A DNA stretch of 64,000 nt from Rhizobium sp. NXC14. Its GTDB lineage: Bacteria > Pseudomonadota > Alphaproteobacteria > Rhizobiales > Rhizobiaceae. Under the pieces are notes generated by a model, which was not told the DNA's origin, searched no databases, and was given only the letters and a program-made list of their open reading frames with translations. The stretch is taken from contig NZ_CP021030.1 in NCBI RefSeq assembly GCF_002117485.1, positions 3,709,501-3,773,500 of the forward strand, given 5' to 3'. This document shows, one piece after another, positions 57,921 to 64,000 of the stretch (position 1 is the first letter of the stretch; every line of letters starts with the position of its first letter). The translations under genes were made by a program, and so were the position numbers.

Positions 57921-58130
57921 GCGCCCTCGAGCGGCGCTGGTGTCTTAGAGACCGGCTCGCCTGTTTGTGATTCCCGGCGCGATTTTTCTTTTTCAAATAT
58001 TTTTTCAAAGCCATGTCGAAACGACCGGCGATCGCGCCTCATTGTCTCGGAACGGCTAGCCGCTCCACCAAGCTCGACGGCTTTCGCCGGCGGTCTGGAT
58101 CAACGCCAACAACGATATCAGGAGTTTTCC

Positions 58131-58469
58131 ATGCAATATGCCCTCATCATTCGCGAAGCGCCGGAGGATTTCGCCCGCCGTAGCGATCCGGCCTATCGCG
58201 ACGGCTGGGTTGCTTACACCCAGGCGCTTGTCCAGGCCGGGATCATGACCGGCGGCGCGGGGCTGACAGCCCCCGAGACCGGCACGGTCATACGCCGCAA
58301 GGGCGAGGATCACGATGTTCAGGACGGTCCCTATCCGGAAGGCAAGGAGCAGCTCGGCGGCTTCTATCTGATCGAGGTCCCGGACATCGACACCGCGCTC
58401 GAATGGGCTACCCGTATTCCTATCTCCGACAAGGGTTCGGTCGAGGTGCGCCCGCGCCTGCAGATGTGA
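58131..58469 (+). CDS. YCII/DGPF-domain protein
   Basis: The 112-residue ferredoxin-like YCII-related protein has QYALIIREAPEDFARR and the diagnostic DGPYPEGKEQLGGFYLIEV (the DGPF-type motif). It is 7 bp upstream of an ECF42-like sigma factor gene and such proteins are its usual partners. AGGAGTTTTCC precedes ATG 58131; the in-frame extension to 57885 is rejected. Confidence 0.93.
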   Translation: MQYALIIREAPEDFARRSDPAYRDGWVAYTQALVQAGIMTGGAGLTAPETGTVIRRKGEDHDVQDGPYPEGKEQLGGFYLIEVPDIDTALEWATRIPISDKGSVEVRPRLQM

Positions 58470-58476
58470 GGCGGCA

Positions 58477-59727
58477 ATGCCGCCCGATGCCGGACGCGCC
58501 GCCGAACAAGTGGCGCGACAGTCCTATGGCAGGCTGATCGCCTTTCTCGCCGCCCGCTCGCGCGACGTGCCGGCGGCAGAAGACGCATTGTCGGAAGCGC
58601 TGGCTTCGGCCCTGCACGTCTGGGCGGAGTGCGGCATTCCCGCCAATCCGGAAGCCTGGCTGCTGGTGGCCGCCCGCCGCAATTTGATGCAGGCGGCCCG
58701 GCACCGCACCGTCGAGGCCAACGCACAAACGACGATATCACTCGCCCTCGAGGAAGCGGAGGCACGAATGAACGAGGCCGGCAATTCCGTCTTTCCCGAT
58801 GAACGGCTGAAGCTACTCTTCGCCTGCACCCATCCTGCCATCGACAGCTCCGTGCATACGGCGCTGATGCTGCAAGCGATTCTCGGCATCGAAGCCAGAA
58901 CCATCGCCCGGGCCTTCGTCGTTTCAGCGGAAGCGATGAGCCAGCGGCTGGTGCGGGCCAAGGTGAAGATCCGTGATGCCGGCATTCCCTTCACCATACC
59001 ACCTCGGCCCGCGCTGCCTGGGCGGCTTGCCGCCGTGCTTTCGGCGGTCTACGCCGCCTACGGCCTCGGATGGGATGGTCTCGATGGCGAGGAAGCGCAC
59101 CATTCGCTTGCCGGCGAAGCGATCTGGCTCGGCCGGGCGCTTCTGACGGTACTTCCGGATGAGCCGGAAGCGATCGGCCTTCTCTCGCTGATGCTTCACT
59201 GCGAAGCCCGCCGTAGCGCCCGGCGCGACGGCAACGGGCGTTATGTGCCGCTGGACGAGCAGGATCCGGCCGGCTGGGACGCCACCATGATCGCGGAGGC
59301 GGACGCGCTGCTGCGCAAGGCCGGAAGCTTCAACCGTTTCGGCCCCTATCAGTGCCAGGCGGCGATTCAATCGGTGCATGCGGCGCGCCGCCTTTCGGGA
59401 GTGACCGACTGGCAGGCGCTGACGACGCTCTATGCCGCGTTGCTGACGATGAAGCCGACACTCGGCGCGCGCGTCGCCCAAGCGGCGGTGATCGGCCGGG
59501 CTTTAAGCCCCGCCGAAGGCCTGACCCTGCTCGACAGGATCGATCCGCGCGCGATCGCTGCCTATCAGCCCTACTGGGCCGTACGTGCCTTTCTTCTGGC
59601 ACGAACGGGCGACGATGCGGCCGCGGCCGATGCCTACATGACGGCGATTGGCCTCAGCGACAGCCCCTCTGTCCGAACCTTTCTCGTCGATCGGCTCGCC
59701 GAAGCGCGGCGGACGACATCAGGCTGA
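58477..59727 (+). CDS. ECF42-type RNA polymerase sigma factor with TPR extension
   Basis: The 416-residue protein has a short N-terminal sigma-2/sigma-4 ECF core (about 1-175, RSYGRLIAFLAARSRDVPAAE-type region 2 and VSAEAMSQRLVRAKVKIRDAG region 4). A long C-terminal extension (about 185-416) follows with TPR-like helices. There is no anti-sigma gene next door; instead a DGPF protein is upstream, as in the ECF42 group. The C-terminal domain is thought to control activity in that group. Confidence 0.9.
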   Translation: MPPDAGRAAEQVARQSYGRLIAFLAARSRDVPAAEDALSEALASALHVWAECGIPANPEAWLLVAARRNLMQAARHRTVEANAQTTISLALEEAEARMNEAGNSVFPDERLKLLFACTHPAIDSSVHTALMLQAILGIEARTIARAFVVSAEAMSQRLVRAKVKIRDAGIPFTIPPRPALPGRLAAVLSAVYAAYGLGWDGLDGEEAHHSLAGEAIWLGRALLTVLPDEPEAIGLLSLMLHCEARRSARRDGNGRYVPLDEQDPAGWDATMIAEADALLRKAGSFNRFGPYQCQAAIQSVHAARRLSGVTDWQALTTLYAALLTMKPTLGARVAQAAVIGRALSPAEGLTLLDRIDPRAIAAYQPYWAVRAFLLARTGDDAAAADAYMTAIGLSDSPSVRTFLVDRLAEARRTTSG

Positions 59728-60759
59728 TCATTTCTCGGTGAGCTTCAGCTCGATGCGGCGGTTCGTGGAACGGGCGTCCGGGGCATCGCCGGGTGCGATC
59801 GGCTGAAATTCGCCGAAGCCCGCGGCAACGAGCCGGTCCGCCGGCACACCCTGGCCGATCAGGAATTTGACGACCGAAATCGCGCGTGCCGAGGAAAGCT
59901 CCCAATTGTCGCGATAGCGGCCCGTTCCCGCAAGCGGCACATTGTCGGTATGGCCGTCAACGCGCAAAACCCAGTTGATCTCCGGCGGAATTTCTTTGGC
60001 GAGGTCGAGCAACGCCGCGGCAAGCTTCGCCATCTCCCCCTGCCCTTCAGGGTTGAGATCGGCGCTGCCCGAGGGAAACAGCACTTCGGACTGGAAGACA
60101 AACCGATCGCCGACGATACGAATGTTCTCGCGATCCGAAAGGATTTCACGCAGGCGACCGAAGAAGTCGGAGCGGTAGCGATTCAGTTCCTGCACGCGCG
60201 CCGCCAGCGCCACGTTGAGGCGACTGCCGAGATCGGCGATCTTGGTCTGCGAGACCCGGTCCTTCTCCTCGGATGCCTGCAGCGCCGCTTCGACCGCGGC
60301 GATCTGGCTGCGGAGTGCGGCGATCTGCTGGTTCAAGAGTTCGACCTGGCTCAGCGCCCGTTCGCTCACCTGCTTCTGCTCGTCGAGCTCCTGCGTCATG
60401 GCGCCGATCCGCTTCTGAGCCGCATCCTGGCCGCCCGAGCCGGCGTTCAGCAGCGCCTGAAGCCGTGAGCGTTCCCCTTCGGCAGTCGCGAGCGAAGCCT
60501 GCAGGTTGGCGACAGAATCCTGGAGATCCTGATTGCTACCCTTTTCGAGCGCCAGAAGCTGCGTCAGCTCGTTGATTTGGCTATTGAGCCGATTGAGCAC
60601 CTCGTCGCGCCCGGTGATTTCGCGGCTTAGGATGAACTGCCCGACGACGAAGACGGTCAGCAGGAACATGATCGAAATGAGCAGCGTCGACAACGCATCG
60701 ACGAAGCCCGGCCAGTAATCCACCGTGCGTTCGCGGCGGCGGTTGCGGGCAAGTGCCAT
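59728..60759 (-). CDS. MotB/OmpA-type membrane protein of a MotA/ExbB-like pair
   Basis: The 343-residue protein has one N-terminal helix (about 14-45, WPGFVDALSTLLISIMFLLTVF, with an Asp in the position used by MotB/ExbD-like proton channels). A long coiled coil (about 50-200, LNSQINELTQLLALEKGSNQ in register) and a C-terminal OmpA peptidoglycan-binding domain (VFQSEVLFPSGSADLN, VDGHTDNVPL, STNRRIELKL) follow. It is 3 bp after a MotA/ExbB-like gene. Together they look like a proton-driven motor with an unusual coiled-coil spacer; the role is unknown. Confidence 0.85.
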   Translation of the reverse strand: MALARNRRRERTVDYWPGFVDALSTLLISIMFLLTVFVVGQFILSREITGRDEVLNRLNSQINELTQLLALEKGSNQDLQDSVANLQASLATAEGERSRLQALLNAGSGGQDAAQKRIGAMTQELDEQKQVSERALSQVELLNQQIAALRSQIAAVEAALQASEEKDRVSQTKIADLGSRLNVALAARVQELNRYRSDFFGRLREILSDRENIRIVGDRFVFQSEVLFPSGSADLNPEGQGEMAKLAAALLDLAKEIPPEINWVLRVDGHTDNVPLAGTGRYRDNWELSSARAISVVKFLIGQGVPADRLVAAGFGEFQPIAPGDAPDARSTNRRIELKLTEK

Positions 60760-60762
60760 GGC

Positions 60763-61890
60763 TTACTTGCCCTCGCTCTTTTCTGCATGGCTCGTGCGCT
60801 CGCGCAGCCGCTCGGACCGCTCGCCGCCCCGCTCCTGCAGGCCGATGCGCTCGGCCAGCCGGTCGAGCGTCCGGCGCATGGCTTTCGCCTCGTCCTGCTG
60901 CGCCTCGATCCAGTCACGCAGCATCTGCTGCTCGTTGCGCATATTCTTGACCAGACCCTGAATGCCTTCGGCAAGGCTTGCCATGGCAGCGACAGAGCGC
61001 TGGTTGCCGACACCGCCTTCTTCGGAGACCTTGCGCAGATACTCGGAAAGTGCGCGCATGTCGTCCGAGGAAGACCCGGCAACGGCGTCGAGCGCCGGCG
61101 CAAGATCGGAGCCGACATCGGTGACCGAGGAGAGCCAGTTTTCCAACTCCGTATAGAAGCGATTCTGCGCGCGCCCGGCCTGCAGGTCGAGGAAGCCGAG
61201 AATGAGCGAACCGGAGAGGCCGAGCAGCGACGACGAGAAGGCCTGCCCCATGCCGGAAAGCGGCATGGAAAGTCCCTCCTTCAGCGCCGAGAGCACGTCT
61301 CCCGTGCCGTTCGAGCCGGGATCGAGCGACTGGATGACGGCGCTGATCGAGCCGATTGTGCCGATGAGACCCCAGAACGTGCCGAGCAGGCCGAGGAATA
61401 CCAGGAGGCCGATCAGGTAGCGCGAAACGTCACGCGATTCGTCGAGGCGGGTGGCGATCGAATCCAAAATCGAACGCAGCGCCGTCGTCGACAGCGCCAG
61501 CGAGCTCTTGCGGCTGCCGATCAGCGCCCGCATCGGCGCAAGCAGCCGCGGGTTACGGTTGACCTTATCCGCGCTGCCGGCAGCGCGGAAGGAGTTGAAC
61601 CAGCGCACTTCGGGGCGAAGCGCCAGCACGTGATTGAAAACAAGGACGATTCCGACTGCGAGAACGCCGAGGATCAGGCCGTTGAGGCCCGGATTGTGCA
61701 TGAAGGCGGTTTGCGTCTGCCGAAAGAGGATCGCGGCAATGAACCCGACAATGACGAGGAAAAGCAGCATCGTCCAAAGGAAGGGCATGGGGCTCGAGAG
61801 CCTGTAGGTATAACCGCCGGCCGTCTTTTCGGTGGAGCCGATCTCCGCCACATTCACATTTTCCATAGGTCCAGCAGCCTCCGAACTCAT
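60763..61890 (-). CDS. MotA/ExbB-like proton-channel protein
   Basis: The 375-residue protein has several membrane helices: FLWTMLLFLVIVGFIAAILF, LILGVLAVGIVLVFNHVLAL, LIGLLVFLGLLGTFWGLIGTIG (MotA/TolQ-like helix) and SLLGLSGSLILGFLDLQAGRAQ. The charged C-terminal tail is RLRERTSHAEKSEGK. Start 61890 or 61866 is possible. It is coupled to the OmpA/MotB-like gene. No flagellar genes are adjacent, so this is not clearly the flagellar stator. Confidence 0.83.
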   Translation of the reverse strand: MSSEAAGPMENVNVAEIGSTEKTAGGYTYRLSSPMPFLWTMLLFLVIVGFIAAILFRQTQTAFMHNPGLNGLILGVLAVGIVLVFNHVLALRPEVRWFNSFRAAGSADKVNRNPRLLAPMRALIGSRKSSLALSTTALRSILDSIATRLDESRDVSRYLIGLLVFLGLLGTFWGLIGTIGSISAVIQSLDPGSNGTGDVLSALKEGLSMPLSGMGQAFSSSLLGLSGSLILGFLDLQAGRAQNRFYTELENWLSSVTDVGSDLAPALDAVAGSSSDDMRALSEYLRKVSEEGGVGNQRSVAAMASLAEGIQGLVKNMRNEQQMLRDWIEAQQDEAKAMRRTLDRLAERIGLQERGGERSERLRERTSHAEKSEGK

Positions 61891-61978
61891 TGCTGGCGGA
61901 GACTAGAGCAACATTGTGCCGAATTGAAGTATGCCGTGGCGAAAACCGTGACTTTACAACAGCCGGATTTTTATGCGC

Positions 61979-62779
61979 TCACTTGGCGGGAATCGGCCGC
62001 TTGATGACCTCGATCAGCGCCTTATGGACATGTTCGTTGCCGGCGACGATCGCGCCGCCCTCCAGAATGGCCGTTCCGCCATCCCAGTCGGTGGCGAAGC
62101 CGCCGGCTTCGCGGATGAGCAGGATACCGGCTGCCATGTCCCAGGGCGCAAGCTCCGCCTCCCAGAAGCCGTCGAAACGTCCGGCGGCGACATGGGCGAG
62201 ATCGAGGGTCGGTGCGCCCAGGCGGCGGATGCCGGCCACTTCGCCCATCACGTGGCGCAGTTCGACCAGGAACTTGCCGTGATTGCGCTTGCCGAGCGCG
62301 GGCACACCGCAACCGATGACGCAATCCGACAGCACGCGGCGCGCAGCGACGCGCAGGCGCCGGTCGTTGAGGAAAGCGCCGCCGCCGCGCTCGGCAGTAT
62401 AAAGTTCGTCGGTCGCCGGATTGAAGACGACGGCGGCAACGATCTCGCCATTGCGCTCGAGCGCAATCGAGACAGCGAAGGCCGGGATGCCATGCAGGAA
62501 GTTCGTCGTGCCGTCGAGCGGGTCGACGATCCAGCGATGCGCGCCGTCGGTGCCCTTGATCTCTTCGCTTTCCTCGCCGAGGAAGCCATAGGTCGGACGC
62601 GCCTTCATCAGCTCTTCCCTGACGATCTTCTCGGCCTTGCGGTCGGCGGCGGAAACGAAATCGCCCGGTCCCTTCACCGAAACCTGCAGGTTCTGCACTT
62701 CGCCGAAATCACGCCCCAGCGATTTTCCTGCCTTGAGAGCAGCCTGAACCATGACATTGAGAAGAGCTGAACGGGCCAT
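61979..62779 (-). CDS. suhB: Inositol monophosphatase family protein SuhB
   Basis: The 266-residue metal-dependent phosphatase has GEESEEIKGTD, the active-site WIVDPLDGTTNFLHGIP, and the C-terminal PWDMAAGILLIREAGG. It dephosphorylates inositol-1-phosphate or related sugars; E. coli SuhB also joins transcription antitermination complexes. ATG at 62779 follows AAGGAAATGCG; a frame extension to 62866 is rejected. Confidence 0.95.
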   Translation of the reverse strand: MARSALLNVMVQAALKAGKSLGRDFGEVQNLQVSVKGPGDFVSAADRKAEKIVREELMKARPTYGFLGEESEEIKGTDGAHRWIVDPLDGTTNFLHGIPAFAVSIALERNGEIVAAVVFNPATDELYTAERGGGAFLNDRRLRVAARRVLSDCVIGCGVPALGKRNHGKFLVELRHVMGEVAGIRRLGAPTLDLAHVAAGRFDGFWEAELAPWDMAAGILLIREAGGFATDWDGGTAILEGGAIVAGNEHVHKALIEVIKRPIPAK

Positions 62780-62978
62780 CGGCGCATTTCCTTGGGACTG
62801 ATACGGGACGCGCGCTGCCAGGGGCGGGAAATGTCCCTGAACATGTATGACAGGCAGCGCTAGCAAAGATTGGCGGCCTCAAGACCACAAAATCGCGGAA
62901 ATTTCAAGGGGAGGCACGCATGGCTGCCCGCAGGCCGGAAAAGCATGGCCTTATTTGCCATCGGATCCAGAACCGGCC

Positions 62979-64000
62979 TCAGAACTTCTGCTGCGTTATC
63001 AGGACTTCGCGGGCGATCTGATCGAGCGGCAGAATGCGGTCGACGCCGCCTTTTGCAATCGCCTCCTTCGGCATGCCGAAGACAACCGAACTCGCCTCGT
63101 CCTGCGCCACGGTATAGGCGCCGGCTTCATGCATCTCCAGCATGCCGCGCGCACCGTCGTCGCCCATACCCGTCATGATGATCCCCATGGCGTTCGAGCC
63201 AGCCGAGCGCGCCGCCGAACGGAAGAGCACGTCGACGGAAGGCCGGTGGCGGGAGACCAGCGGCCCGGTCTTCACGCTCACATAATAGCGCGCACCCTGG
63301 CGTTCGAGCAGCGTGTGCTTGTCACCGGGCGCGATCAGCACATGGCCGCGCAGCACCGGATCGCCATCGACGGCCTCCTTGACCTCGATCTCGCAGAGCC
63401 CGTTCAGGCGCTTGGCGAAGGCGGCTGTGAATTTCTCCGGCATATGCTGGACGATCACCATGCCGGGCGCATTGGCCGGCAGCTCCTCCAGGAATTCGCG
63501 CAACGCTTCGGTTCCGCCGGTGGAGGCGCCGACGCAGACGACCATCTCCGTCGTCTTCGCCATGGCGCGGCCCGTTGGCGGCGGCAGCATGGCATCGGCC
63601 GTCAGCTTCCTGGCCGGTCCCTCGGCGGAAGCGGAACGAATGGTTCCGGCGGCACGGCGCGCGATGGAAAGTCGCGCGTGCGAGGCGCTCTTGACGACTT
63701 CGCGAATGCGCATCGCATCATCAGCAAGACCGTCGGCGGCGCCGATCTTCGATTTCAGAATGACGTCGACGGCGCCCGCCTCCAGCGCCTGGATCAGCGT
63801 TTCCGAGCCCGCTTCCGTCAGCGACGAACACATCACGACCGGGATCGGCCGCTGCGACATCAGTTTGCGCAGGAAGGTGATGCCGTCCATGCGCGGCATC
63901 TCCACGTCGAGCGTGATGACGTCGGGAATCTCCTCCTGCAGCCTCCGCGCCGCCACGAAAGGATCGGACGCCACTGCCATGATCTCGATATCAGGATCCT
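62979..64000 (-). CDS. cheB: Chemotaxis methylesterase CheB, N-terminus cut by window edge
   Basis: The C-terminal ~340 residues are present. The receiver domain shows the phosphoacceptor region [21 protein letters not shown] and [20 protein letters not shown] linker leads to the methylesterase with [17 protein letters not shown] (nucleophile Ser), [17 protein letters not shown] and [10 protein letters not shown]. It demethylates chemoreceptors when phosphorylated. The frame continues upstream past 63980 (codons for D-P-D-I-E-I), so the true start is outside the window. Confidence 0.96.
   Translation of the reverse strand, partial: DPDIEIMAVASDPFVAARRLQEEIPDVITLDVEMPRMDGITFLRKLMSQRPIPVVMCSSLTEAGSETLIQALEAGAVDVILKSKIGAADGLADDAMRIREVVKSASHARLSIARRAAGTIRSASAEGPARKLTADAMLPPPTGRAMAKTTEMVVCVGASTGGTEALREFLEELPANAPGMVIVQHMPEKFTAAFAKRLNGLCEIEVKEAVDGDPVLRGHVLIAPGDKHTLLERQGARYYVSVKTGPLVSRHRPSVDVLFRSAARSAGSNAMGIIMTGMGDDGARGMLEMHEAGAYTVAQDEASSVVFGMPKEAIAKGGVDRILPLDQIAREVLITQQKF

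Noticed and set aside
59728..61890. Zorya-type defence system
   Set aside because: MotA/MotB-like subunits are present but no ZorC/ZorD, helicase or nuclease genes are next to them.
62780..62978. suhB-type alphaproteobacterial RNA motif upstream of suhB
   Set aside because: A CCTCCCC stretch occurs on the minus strand, but I could not see the expected conserved stems with confidence.

Overview
This 64 kb window (about 61% G+C) is chromosomal DNA from a Rhizobiales alphaproteobacterium, most likely the genus Rhizobium (etli/leguminosarum-like). The evidence is protein-level resemblance (SerC, GlmM, FtsH, Tol-Pal, SqdBDC, LpiA/AcvB, RcdA), the rhizobial gene order tkt-gap-pgk-fba, and alphaproteobacterial control sites (GTTC-N7-GTTC LexA-type boxes, TTAA-N7-TTAA CtrA-type boxes). 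No prophage, IS element, CRISPR array, tRNA or rRNA was seen. Most of the DNA is conserved core genome.

Layout. 0-13.4 kb, all on the minus strand: the 5' end of serC with a two-hairpin leader, an outer-membrane beta-barrel protein, glmM, ftsH, tilS, and the complete Tol-Pal cluster (ybgC, tolQ, tolR, tolA, a short tolA paralogue, tolB, pal, cpoB). 13.5-16.5 kb, plus strand: sqdBDC for sulfolipid synthesis. 16.6-31 kb, mostly plus strand: the 5-formyl-THF cyclo-ligase gene ygfA, a YmdB-like phosphodiesterase, secreted proteins, yebC, a luciferase-like oxidoreductase, a chemoreceptor, and ruvC-[vapBC]-ruvA-ruvB followed by phosphoesterase, Nudix and DinB-like genes. 29.7-37.8 kb, minus strand: lpiA-acvB (lysyl-phosphatidylglycerol synthesis and turnover), a large MscS channel, 6-phosphogluconate dehydrogenase and an SRPBCC protein with a divergent ArsR regulator. 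38.3-40.4 kb: an XRE regulator, an epimerase, a decayed phytase-like gene and unexplained structured DNA. 40.4-50.1 kb: zapA and a DUF4164 gene, divergent from tkt-gap-pgk-fba, with an antiporter gene between. 50.2-64 kb: PhzF, MFS, DUF1192, rcdA, rpmE, an ABC exporter, an orphan Bug protein, a DGPF/ECF42 sigma pair, a MotA/OmpA-type pair, suhB and a truncated cheB.

Main points of interest. A VapBC toxin-antitoxin module sits between ruvC and ruvA, and a perfect GTTC-N7-GTTC box overlaps its promoter. Two perfect TTAA-N7-TTAA boxes precede rcdA, whose family controls CtrA degradation, and another precedes the outer-membrane protein gene. A ~180-bp palindromic element is translated in frame inside tilS. 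TolA has a tandem paralogue of its C-terminal domain. A 27-bp palindrome precedes fba, and a 22-bp-period repeat lies between ybgC and sqdB. Gene order suggests that about 16.5-40.4 kb is inverted relative to other alphaproteobacteria, with a pseudogene at one edge. I see no clearly novel multi-gene system; the SOS-linked vapBC in the ruv locus is the best candidate for something not previously described.
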